Positions 48,261-55,462 of a DNA stretch of 64,000 bases are shown here, one piece after another. The first letter of the stretch is position 1; each line of letters begins with the position of its first letter. Position numbers and translations under genes: made by a program. The notes beneath the pieces were generated by a model. It was not told where the DNA came from, ran no database searches, and saw only the letters and a list, made by a program, of their open reading frames with translations. Origin of the DNA: Candidatus Binatia bacterium (GTDB lineage Bacteria > Desulfobacterota > Binatia > UBA12015); NCBI GenBank assembly GCA_029243485.1, contig JAQWRY010000053.1, forward strand, positions 1 through 64,000, read 5' to 3'.

Positions 48261-49513
48261 GTCTTCACCTTCGGGTCGCCTTCGGTCGTCGGCTCGGGTT
48301 CGGAGGCCGGTGCGTCCATCGTTCCCTCTTCGATCGTCGGCGGATCCACTTCGGCCGGTGCGACCGGCCCGGCTTCGTTCGCGGCCGCGACCAGGGCGAC
48401 ATCCTCTTCGGTCTCACCTGTGCGGTCTCGTCGCAAACGCTTCCGGACCGAGTTCCAAAGGCGCCGCGCGCGCCCGGGTTCGGGACCGTCATCCGTGGGG
48501 AGGTTCACACCGGCAGCGACGATCTCGAGACACGCGGCGATACTGCGTCCGACCTCTTGGCTCACGCGAGCCTGCGCGAGATCCGAGGCCACGCCGATCG
48601 CATTGCGAATCGCACGAGCGTCCGACGAACCGTGCGCCTTCACGACGGTACCGTTCAGTCCGAGGAGCAACGCTCCACCGGTCTCTCCCGGATCGAGATC
48701 ACGTGCGAGCTTGCCGAGATGCCGACGTAGGATCAATCCAGCGAGCCGCCGCAGGACACCCTGCTGCAGCATGTCGCGCAGACGCGAGCCCACCAGAGAG
48801 CCGAAGCCCTCCATCGTCTTCAACACGACATTGCCGACGAAACCGTCGCAGACGACGACGTCGACTTCACCACGAACGATGTCCGCACCTTCGACGTAGC
48901 CTACGTAGTTGATCGGCAGCTGGTCCAGGAGAGGTCCCGCCTCTCGCACGGCAGCGGTGCCCTTGGTGTCTTCGGTGCCGTTCGAGAGAAGACCGATCCG
49001 GGGCGCCGCAACGTGACGGATCACCCGCGCGTAGGCATCCCCCATGAGTGCGAATTGAACGAGATGCGTCCCGCGCGAATCCACGTTGGCGCCCGCATCC
49101 AAGAGGATCGTATGACCCTTCACGTTTGGCACCTGAACCGCGATTGCCGGGCGCTCTACCCCGGTCACGCGACCCAGAACATGGGCCCCGAGCACCATCC
49201 CGGCACCCGTATTGCCGGCATAGACCATGCCGTCGGCGTCCCCGTCGCGGAGACCCGTAAGAGCCACGGCCATGGACGAATCGGCCTTCCGCAGCGCCGC
49301 GGTCGGCGCCTCGTCCATCCCGATTTCTTCGGCCGCATGACGGGCCTCGATGTCGAGACCGTGCGTCTTGTACTTGGCGAGCTCGGGCGCGACGCGCGTG
49401 CGGTCGCCGACCAGGAGGATCGACAGGCCGAGGTCACGTGCAGCCGCAACTGCGCCTTCGACTACCGCGCCGGGAGCGTTGTCCCCGCCCATCGCGTCGA
49501 CCGCGATGCGCAT
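48257..49513 (-). CDS. plsX: Phosphate acyltransferase PlsX, with extended C-terminus
   Basis: PlsX makes acyl-phosphate from acyl-ACP for phospholipid synthesis. The N-terminus MRIAVDAMGGDNAPGAVVEG and blocks VALTGLRDGDADGMVYAGNT, LLDAGANVDS and VCDGFVGNVVLKTMEGF are diagnostic. The family core ends near residue 335. A further ~80-residue Glu/Pro/Ala-rich tail follows (RRLWNSVRKRLRRDR, then acidic). The fabH gene usually found between plsX and fabD is absent. Confidence 0.95.
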   Translation of the reverse strand: MRIAVDAMGGDNAPGAVVEGAVAAARDLGLSILLVGDRTRVAPELAKYKTHGLDIEARHAAEEIGMDEAPTAALRKADSSMAVALTGLRDGDADGMVYAGNTGAGMVLGAHVLGRVTGVERPAIAVQVPNVKGHTILLDAGANVDSRGTHLVQFALMGDAYARVIRHVAAPRIGLLSNGTEDTKGTAAVREAGPLLDQLPINYVGYVEGADIVRGEVDVVVCDGFVGNVVLKTMEGFGSLVGSRLRDMLQQGVLRRLAGLILRRHLGKLARDLDPGETGGALLLGLNGTVVKAHGSSDARAIRNAIGVASDLAQARVSQEVGRSIAACLEIVAAGVNLPTDDGPEPGRARRLWNSVRKRLRRDRTGETEEDVALVAAANEAGPVAPAEVDPPTIEEGTMDAPASEPEPTTEGDPKVKT

Positions 49514-49544
49514 ATCAGTGCGCCCTTCCTGCCGGGCTCACTCG

Positions 49545-49727
49545 CTACTCGCCGCGAGGTTCGGAGACCTTCCGCCCGCGATAGACTCCGCAGGTCGGGC
49601 ATGCGCGATGACGAACGTGGGGTTCGCCACACTGAGGGCACGGAAGGAGCGTCGGCGCGGTGAGCGAATCGTGTGCGCGGCGCTTGTTTCGTTTGCTGAC
49701 GGACGTTCTTCTCTTCGGTACGGCCAT
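49545..49727 (-). CDS. rpmF: 50S ribosomal protein L32
   Basis: L32 is a small large-subunit protein of 60 aa. It has the usual MAVPKRRTSVSKRNKRRAHD start and two zinc CxxC motifs (CPQCGEPHVRHRACPTCG), the zinc-binding form. GGAGAG precedes the ATG. The conserved order DUF177, rpmF, plsX is kept. Confidence 0.97.
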   Translation of the reverse strand: MAVPKRRTSVSKRNKRRAHDSLTAPTLLPCPQCGEPHVRHRACPTCGVYRGRKVSEPRGE

Positions 49728-49821
49728 GTCTCTCTCCTGCGTCGGGGAATTCTATCACCAGATGAACTCGCTCGCGCGGCCCATCGGAATCATCGTTGGA
49801 TTGGGTTGCTTGTCTCGCCGT

Positions 49822-50361
49822 TCAGGACGCGGGCTTCCACTCGCGCAGTGCCGCCCATCGCGGATCGGGAACGGCCGTGTCGCAATTGCACGCGTCCTTG
49901 TTGCGATCGCCACCACAAACCGAGCAGAGCCCCGCACAATCTTCGCGGCACAGCGCTCGGGTCGGCAGCGTCAGAATCGCTTGCTCACTGCAGAGCGGCT
50001 CGAGTTCGATTTCTTTGCCCGAGAAAAAGCTCAGGGCGACGTCATCGGCGTCGAGTTCCTGATCCGGGTCTTCGGGCGGTCGCGCCGGCGACAGGACGAA
50101 CTGGAACGGTTCGCTGAGCGCGACCGGATAAGTCGTGAGGCAGCGCGCGCATGAAGCATCCAGCGTCGTCTCGAGCTGGCCGTGGAAGTACAGATCCTCC
50201 CCAGCACGGTAGTACGTGACGTCTACGGCGAGGGGCTCCGCGAGACGGAACTCCTCGGCCTCATGCCGACCCTCGGCAAGACGTCCGTTTACGGCCTCGG
50301 AGGTCGCGGAGAAAGTCTTGTGGGTCGACTCCTCGGTGATGTCTTCGAGCCGGATCTTCAT
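49822..50361 (-). CDS. YceD/DUF177 family protein
   Basis: This 179-aa protein has the DUF177 pattern. The first Cys pair is in LDASCARCLTTYPVALSEPF, the acidic middle in DADDVALSFFSGKEIELEPL, and the Cys cluster in ALCREDCAGLCSVCG. The family is paired with rpmF in many genomes and is linked to 23S rRNA accumulation or ribosome assembly in some species. It is upstream of rpmF here by 94 bases. Confidence 0.9.
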   Translation of the reverse strand: MKIRLEDITEESTHKTFSATSEAVNGRLAEGRHEAEEFRLAEPLAVDVTYYRAGEDLYFHGQLETTLDASCARCLTTYPVALSEPFQFVLSPARPPEDPDQELDADDVALSFFSGKEIELEPLCSEQAILTLPTRALCREDCAGLCSVCGGDRNKDACNCDTAVPDPRWAALREWKPAS

Positions 50362-50418
50362 GGAATTCCAGAAGATAGTAGGGGACGGGGGCCGGAAATC
50401 AATTGCTGCTGCGGAGCG

Positions 50419-51429
50419 TCAATCCTTCCCGAGTGCCCTCTCCAGCCGCCGGACGCGCCGCAGGAGCTCCGGCAGCTTGCGGGCCGCCGCCGAGACCCGC
50501 CGCCAGAGGCCCACATCCATGGCCGGATAGCCCCCCATGACGGCCCCCTCGGGGACGTCGCCGGGGACCCCGCTCTGGGCCGCAATCCGGGCTCCCTCGC
50601 CGATCGACAGATGCCCCGCGGAGCCTACCTGGCCCCCCAGCTGGGCCCGGGCCCCCACGGTCGTGCTGCCCGCTAGGCCGGTCTGGGCGGCGATCAGGGC
50701 CTCGGGACCGATTCGGCAGCCGTGGGCGATCATCACCAGATTGTCGATCTTGGCGCCCTTTTCGATCCGCGTGACCCCGATGGCCGCTCGGTCGATCGTG
50801 GTGTTGGCCCCGATCTCGACGTCGTCCTCGATCTCCACGGTGCCGATCTGGCGCATGTTCCAGACCCCGCCGTCGGGCAGCGGGATGTACCCGAATCCCT
50901 CACCGCCGAGGGCAACGCCCGCGGCCAGGGTGACCCGGTGCCCGATCCGGACCCTTTCGCGGACCACGACATTCGCGTGCGCGGTAAAATCATCGCCGAT
51001 CGAGACGTCCGGGTAGACCACGACCCCGGGATGAAGCGCCGCGCGGGCGCCGATCCGAGCGTTCTCACCCACGTGGACACCCGGCGCGATCCGGGCGCCC
51101 GCCGCGATTTCGGCGGAATCGGCCACGAACGCCCGCGGGTCGACGCCCTCGGGGAGCTGGATCGGCCGGTCGAAGAGCTCGAGGGCCTTCGCGAAGGCCA
51201 GATAGGCGTCGGCGACGCGAAGGACGGTGCATCCGGGGCCTTCGACGTCGGGACCCAGGATCACGGCCCCCGCGCCGGTCGTCGCGAGCTGCGGCGCATA
51301 GCGGGGATTTGACAGGAAAGAGAGAGATCGAGGCCCCGCGCCGTCGAGCGGTGCCAATTCGTCGACTTCGAGAGTCGCGTCGCCCTCGACGACGGCCTCC
51401 AGGGCGCATGCAATGTCTGCGACTCTCAC
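50419..51429 (-). CDS. lpxD: UDP-3-O-(3-hydroxyacyl)glucosamine N-acyltransferase
   Basis: LpxD adds the amide-linked acyl chain in lipid A synthesis, using acyl-ACP. The 336-aa protein has the N-terminal uridine-binding domain, then left-handed beta-helix hexapeptide repeats ([20 protein letters not shown] and similar). The catalytic His is in [22 protein letters not shown]-terminal helix ([18 protein letters not shown]) completes the fold. lpxA, fabZ and bamA neighbours are missing here. It is divergent from the lipoprotein gene at 51514. Confidence 0.95.
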   Translation of the reverse strand: MRVADIACALEAVVEGDATLEVDELAPLDGAGPRSLSFLSNPRYAPQLATTGAGAVILGPDVEGPGCTVLRVADAYLAFAKALELFDRPIQLPEGVDPRAFVADSAEIAAGARIAPGVHVGENARIGARAALHPGVVVYPDVSIGDDFTAHANVVVRERVRIGHRVTLAAGVALGGEGFGYIPLPDGGVWNMRQIGTVEIEDDVEIGANTTIDRAAIGVTRIEKGAKIDNLVMIAHGCRIGPEALIAAQTGLAGSTTVGARAQLGGQVGSAGHLSIGEGARIAAQSGVPGDVPEGAVMGGYPAMDVGLWRRVSAAARKLPELLRRVRRLERALGKD

Positions 51430-51513
51430 CTCATGGCTTGTACCAACGCTCCCGCCGCATCTCCACGCTCGTCGGCTCGGATTGCGTTTCTGATCGAGCG
51501 CGGGTAGTCCAAA

Positions 51514-51774
51514 ATGATGAGAGGCTCCCGACGTCGAGCGGCAGGTGCGCTCGCCGCGGCCTGCCTCCTCGTGGTGGTGACCACGGCCGGCTGCGCCGCG
51601 AGGCGAGATGTGCCACCCGGCCCCGCCCTCCCCGAGGTGCGGTTCGTGCCCCCCTGCGACCCCGAAGCCGCCATCGCCCTCTCCGCGGAGGACGAGAAGG
51701 CTCTCGTCATGCGAGACCGCCTCCTGCAGCAGCGAATCCGTCAGTTGGAATCGATCCTGCGCGAGGACTTCTGA
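51514..51774 (+). CDS. Small putative lipoprotein
   Basis: This 86-aa product has a basic N-terminus, hydrophobic core [18 protein letters not shown] and lipobox TAGC, so it should be lipid-anchored. The mature part is short. Pro-rich sequence is followed by an amphipathic, probably coiled-coil end ([20 protein letters not shown]). No family was recognised. It precedes hisI by 32 bases and might be co-transcribed, but no functional link is evident. Confidence 0.65.
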   Translation: MMRGSRRRAAGALAAACLLVVVTTAGCAARRDVPPGPALPEVRFVPPCDPEAAIALSAEDEKALVMRDRLLQQRIRQLESILREDF

Positions 51775-51806
51775 GCGACACTCTCCAGGTCGCGCGGAGA
51801 TTGCTT

Positions 51807-52178
51807 ATGGAAGGTCCGGATTTCAGCAAAGGGCTGTTGCCCGCCGTCGCGCAGGATCACGAGACGGGCGAGGTCTTGATGCTCGCGTACATGAACGAAG
51901 ACAGCTGGCAGGAGACCCTGCGCACGCGCCGCGCCACGTACTGGACGCGCTCGCGACAGAAGTTGTGGCGCAAGGGTGAGGAATCCGGAAACGTTCAAGA
52001 GGTGGTCGACATTCTGATCGATTGCGACCGCGACACCATCGTCCTCAAGGTCAGGCAAATCGGCGGCGCGGCGTGCCACAAAGGCTACCGCAGCTGCTTC
52101 TACCGCCGCCTGGACGGCAACGACTGGGCCATCGAAGACGAGCGTGTCTTCGACCCCGACGAGGTCTATCAGAAGTAG
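51807..52178 (+). CDS. hisI: Phosphoribosyl-AMP cyclohydrolase
   Basis: HisI opens the adenine ring of PR-AMP, the third histidine step. From ATG 51807 the 123-aa protein has [38 protein letters not shown], and the metal-site region [20 protein letters not shown] with SCFYR. GGAG lies eight bases upstream. It is the single-domain form, without HisE. hisG follows after four bases. Confidence 0.95.
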   Translation: MEGPDFSKGLLPAVAQDHETGEVLMLAYMNEDSWQETLRTRRATYWTRSRQKLWRKGEESGNVQEVVDILIDCDRDTIVLKVRQIGGAACHKGYRSCFYRRLDGNDWAIEDERVFDPDEVYQK

Positions 52179-52182
52179 AGCC

Positions 52183-53085
52183 ATGAGTACTTCCGACGCA
52201 CCACTGAAGCTCGGCATCCCCAAGGGAAGCCTCGAAAAGCCCACGATCGAGCTGTTCGCCAAGGCCGGCTGGTACATCCAGACCAGCGGCCGCAGCTACT
52301 TCCCGACGATCGACGACGACGCCATCCGCTGCTCGCTCATGCGACCGCAGGAGATGCCCCGCTACCTCGAGAGCGGCGCGCTCGACGGCGGCGTCACGGG
52401 CCAGGATTGGATCGTCGAGAACGACTCCAAGGTCCACACGCTGTGCGACCTCGTCTACTCGAAGGTGAGCCTGCAAGGCACGCGCTGGGTCCTCGTCGTG
52501 CGCGACGACTCCGACGTAAAGAAGCCCGAGGATCTCGCCGGAAAGCGCATCTCGACCGAACTCGTCCACGTGACGAAGCGCTTCTTTGAGGAACGGAACA
52601 TCCCCGTCGAGGTCGAATTCTCGTGGGGCGCCACCGAAGCGAAGGTCGCCGAGGGTCTCGTCGATGCCATCGTCGACGTCACCGAAACCGGCTCCACGTT
52701 GCGGGCCAACAAACTGCGGATCGTGGCCGACCTCCTGACGTCCAACCCTCAGCTCGTCGCCAACCTCGAAGCCTGGAAGGACCCCGCGCGGCGCGAGAAG
52801 CTCGAGCAGATCTCACTCCTGCTGCGCGGTGCGCTCGAGGCGCAGACTCAGGTGGGTATCAAGCTGAACGTCCGCAAGGACCACCTGGGGGAGGTGATCG
52901 CCCTCCTCCCGAGCCTCACGGCTCCGACGGTCTCGAACCTCTACCCGACCGAGCAGCTCCACGGTGAGGAATGGTTCTCCGTCGAGACGGTCATCAGCGA
53001 ACGGGCCGCCCGCGACCTGATCCCGCGCCTCATCAAGGCCGGGGCGCTCGGCATCATCGAGTACCCTCTGAACAAGCTGATCTGA
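52183..53085 (+). CDS. hisG: ATP phosphoribosyltransferase, long form
   Basis: HisG joins ATP and PRPP, the first histidine step, and is feedback-inhibited by histidine. From ATG 52183 the 300-aa protein has LKLGIPKGSLEKPTIELFAK, DGGVTGQDWIVEND, the PRPP-site region AKVAEGLVDAIVDVTETGST, and a C-terminal ACT-like domain of about 75 residues ending GIIEYPLNKLI. That domain marks the long form, which needs no HisZ. The in-frame upstream extension overlaps hisI and is not used. Confidence 0.95.
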   Translation: MSTSDAPLKLGIPKGSLEKPTIELFAKAGWYIQTSGRSYFPTIDDDAIRCSLMRPQEMPRYLESGALDGGVTGQDWIVENDSKVHTLCDLVYSKVSLQGTRWVLVVRDDSDVKKPEDLAGKRISTELVHVTKRFFEERNIPVEVEFSWGATEAKVAEGLVDAIVDVTETGSTLRANKLRIVADLLTSNPQLVANLEAWKDPARREKLEQISLLLRGALEAQTQVGIKLNVRKDHLGEVIALLPSLTAPTVSNLYPTEQLHGEEWFSVETVISERAARDLIPRLIKAGALGIIEYPLNKLI

Positions 53086-53143
53086 GGGTCTGCGGGCGCA
53101 GGTATCGCCCTGGAGCCGAACGACGAAATGCGATGAAGGAGAG

Positions 53144-53159
53144 CGGCGCCTAAGCGCCG
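53144..53159. terminator. Convergent hairpin between hisG and the ferredoxin gene
   Basis: CGGCGC-CTAA-GCGCCG is a perfect 6-bp stem with a 4-nt loop and includes the ferredoxin stop codon. It lies between two convergent genes and could serve termination in either direction, but the T-runs are short on both sides. Confidence 0.35.
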
Positions 53160-53623
53160 GCTTCTTCCGAATCGTCGTAGCCGAGAGCGGCGCGGAAGCC
53201 CTCCCGCGCGCCGTGCGGCATGATGTAGATGCCGTCCCAGCCGCAGACTTCCTCGCACAGCTTGCAGCCCACGCAGGTCTTCTCGTTGACCTCGACCAGC
53301 CCCAGATAGGCCGCCGCGTTGTCGGGCGACGGGGTGATCGAATCGAACGGGCAGACGTCGATACAGACGCCGCAGCCGTTGCAGTTGTCCGGGTGGACGA
53401 CCGCGAGCGGTCGCTCGGCCTTCTTCAGCACCGAGGTCATGTTCCCGTACGTGTCGAGGATCGCCTCGTCCGGACAGATGACTCCACAAGCGCCACAATC
53501 GATGCACATCGTGGACTCGATGAAGTAGGCCTTCTTGGGATCCCCCGAGATGGCCCGAGTCGGACAGCGCTGCTCGCAAGCACTGCAGCCGGTGCAGTTC
53601 TCCGCAATGATGAAGAAAGGCAT
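53150..53623 (-). CDS. Polyferredoxin with four [4Fe-4S] motifs
   Basis: This 157-aa soluble protein has four CxxCxxCxxxC motifs: C10-C20, C40-C50, C81-C91 and C117-C127 (CTGCSACEQRC, CIDCGACGVIC, CNGCGVCIDVC, CVGCKLCEEVC). Each is followed by a Pro or Gly, typical of bacterial ferredoxins. Paired clusters suggest an internal duplication. No signal peptide, so cytosolic or membrane-peripheral. Seven bases upstream is a single-TM protein gene, a possible membrane tether. No partner dehydrogenase is in the window, so the electron donor and acceptor are unknown. Confidence 0.9.
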   Translation of the reverse strand: MPFFIIAENCTGCSACEQRCPTRAISGDPKKAYFIESTMCIDCGACGVICPDEAILDTYGNMTSVLKKAERPLAVVHPDNCNGCGVCIDVCPFDSITPSPDNAAAYLGLVEVNEKTCVGCKLCEEVCGWDGIYIMPHGAREGFRAALGYDDSEEAGA

Positions 53624-53630
53624 GAGGGCG

Positions 53631-53825
53631 TTATTCCATCATGTCGCGAAGAATCTCGTCTTCGCGTCCCTGCCGAATGAACTCATCGTTCCGGCGCGCC
53701 TCGCGGAAGCCGAGGTACGTGAACCAGAACAGCAGAAACAGCATCCCGATGATTGGGATGTTGTCCGGCAGGAACATGATGAAGAGGAACGCCTCCAGGG
53801 CGGTCGCATCATGGGCGAGGTGCAT
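53631..53825 (-). CDS. Small single-TM protein next to the polyferredoxin
   Basis: This 64-aa protein has one hydrophobic segment (about residues 12-38, FLFIMFLPDNIPIIGMLFLL and FWFTYLGF) and a charged cytosolic tail (REARRNDEFIRQGREDEIL). No family was recognised. Its stop is seven bases from the ferredoxin ATG, so the two are probably co-translated. It may anchor the ferredoxin to the membrane, but this is inference from context only. Confidence 0.65.
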   Translation of the reverse strand: MHLAHDATALEAFLFIMFLPDNIPIIGMLFLLFWFTYLGFREARRNDEFIRQGREDEILRDMME

Positions 53826-53856
53826 GATTTTTGGCTACCAATGGCGAAAAGCAGAG

Positions 53857-54180
53857 TCAATCCAGGGCTTCTCGCGGATCGGCCGATTCTTGGTCTTCAG
53901 AGGCCCCCACACCCATCGCTCCGACGATGCCGGAGAGCTGCTGGATTTGATCCCGAGCGGCGACGAGCTGCTCCAGGAGAGCGGATACGCGAGCCTGGGC
54001 CGCGTCGAGCTCGTCCCTGGAGATTGCGGCGGCGGCGCTCCGGACCTGCTCGTATCGCTGTACGAGTTCCGCGACACCGGCAAACCCGTTGTCCCCCAAC
54101 CGACGGAGGAACTCCCCGTGCGAGCGAAGAACTTCGTCGGTCTCCTGCCTCAACTCCTCATTCAACATAGCAGGGTTCAT
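53857..54180 (-). CDS. Coiled-coil hypothetical protein
   Basis: This 107-aa protein has no recognised domain. It is rich in Glu, Gln and Ala with heptad-like stretches (NEELRQETDEVLRSHGEFLR and ELDAAQARVSALLEQLVAAR), so a helical coiled coil is expected. There is no signal or TM segment. ATG 54180 was preferred because a longer form starting at 54240 would overlap the glycosyltransferase gene. It sits between the glycosyltransferase and small-TM genes. Confidence 0.6.
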   Translation of the reverse strand: MNPAMLNEELRQETDEVLRSHGEFLRRLGDNGFAGVAELVQRYEQVRSAAAAISRDELDAAQARVSALLEQLVAARDQIQQLSGIVGAMGVGASEDQESADPREALD

Positions 54181-54211
54181 ACCGCGCGGTCTGTGCGGGC
54201 GGAAGAGAGAA

Positions 54212-55462
54212 TCAAGCCACGCGGCGCGTTCGAGACGCATCCTGCTCGCTGTCGGCTATGGCGGCACGTGCAACATCGACGATCTGCGGTGCGAGACGAT
54301 CCCAACGGTGGTGCTCGCGCAGCACCTGGAGCGCCGCTCGGCCACGGCGAGCGCAGTCGCGAGGAGCGCCGAGTGCGGAGACTAATGCCGACGCGAGAGC
54401 TTTGGGCGTGTCGCCATCGACGACCCAACCCGTCTCGCCCGGACGAACTCCTTTGGCCGATGCAGCAAGCGCGAGCGTCGGCGTTCCGCTCGCCATGTAG
54501 TTCAGAGTCTTGATCGGGAAGCCGGACCACGACGCGCGCGGCGACACGGCGACCATTGACGAGCCGAGTTCTTGGGCAACCTCGTCGAGCGAAGTCACGA
54601 CCCGCACACGAACCCGTTCGCCGAGATGCGCTCGCCTAAGCCGCCGAGCCGCACCGCCACGCTGCACGTGCGTCACGAGGACCAGCTCGCTCGAAGGATC
54701 CCGCGCCTCGACGAGCCTCCACGCCGACAACAGCAGCTCCAGATTCTGGTAGCCATCGAGATTGCCCGTGAAGATCGCGCGGCGTTTCCTTAGCTTCGCC
54801 CGGTGCGCGTCGAACGGCGTCGGGTCGAGCCCCGGCGGGATGACCGAGATCCGGTGCGACTCCACGCCGAGTGCCCCCAAGTGCGCCGAAACATCGTCGC
54901 TAAGGGTCACCACGCGGTCTGCGAGACGCGGAAACGTGCGATCGCACCACGCTCCGAATCGTCCAGCCGCTCCCCGAAGCGTGCGCGGTGCATACGTCGG
55001 AAGCTCGTCCGCGAAGACGTTGTGGCTGTGGTAGACGACCGGCACACCGCGCAGTGCACGAACCGCAAGAGACGTGACGAGCCCCTCGTAGTTGTGCGCA
55101 TGCAGGACCTGCAGCCCTTCGCGCGCGACCGTCGACGCGAGCCGCGCGGTGAGCGTGGCATCCACGAGGGGCCGAAGCAGACCGGTCAGGCCGCCCGCGC
55201 GGGCACGGGGAACGGCGGGCTCGACGGCGTGCGTGTGGTACGGACGCTCGCGCGCACGGGGGTCGAGTGGTGCGATGAGGTGCGTATCGACGCCCTCCTC
55301 AGCGAGAGACTCTGCCATCTCCTGGATCAGGACCTGGGAGCCGCGCGGCGCCGGAAAGGCGCATGCGGCAACGAGACCTACGCGGAGATCCTCTTCGGCT
55401 CGTACTGGATTCCTATTCACGACTTGGCCGCGACGCCCTAGGCGGCGTCGCCCCCGGGTCAT
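54212..55462 (-). CDS. Family 4 glycosyltransferase (GT-B fold)
   Basis: This 416-aa protein has the GT4 arrangement. The N-terminal acceptor domain has CAFPAPRGSQVLIQEMAESL and LHAHNYEGL. The C-terminal donor domain has SVIPPGLDPTPFD, AIFTGNLDGYQNLELLLSAW, and SGFPIKTLNYMASGTPTLAL, with the E-x7-E region shifted to a Lys/Asn-containing form. It probably adds a sugar from a nucleotide donor to an envelope glycan or lipid. It overlaps the phosphodiesterase-fold gene by four bases, suggesting a shared pathway. Confidence 0.85.
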   Translation of the reverse strand: MTRGRRRLGRRGQVVNRNPVRAEEDLRVGLVAACAFPAPRGSQVLIQEMAESLAEEGVDTHLIAPLDPRARERPYHTHAVEPAVPRARAGGLTGLLRPLVDATLTARLASTVAREGLQVLHAHNYEGLVTSLAVRALRGVPVVYHSHNVFADELPTYAPRTLRGAAGRFGAWCDRTFPRLADRVVTLSDDVSAHLGALGVESHRISVIPPGLDPTPFDAHRAKLRKRRAIFTGNLDGYQNLELLLSAWRLVEARDPSSELVLVTHVQRGGAARRLRRAHLGERVRVRVVTSLDEVAQELGSSMVAVSPRASWSGFPIKTLNYMASGTPTLALAASAKGVRPGETGWVVDGDTPKALASALVSALGAPRDCARRGRAALQVLREHHRWDRLAPQIVDVARAAIADSEQDASRTRRVA

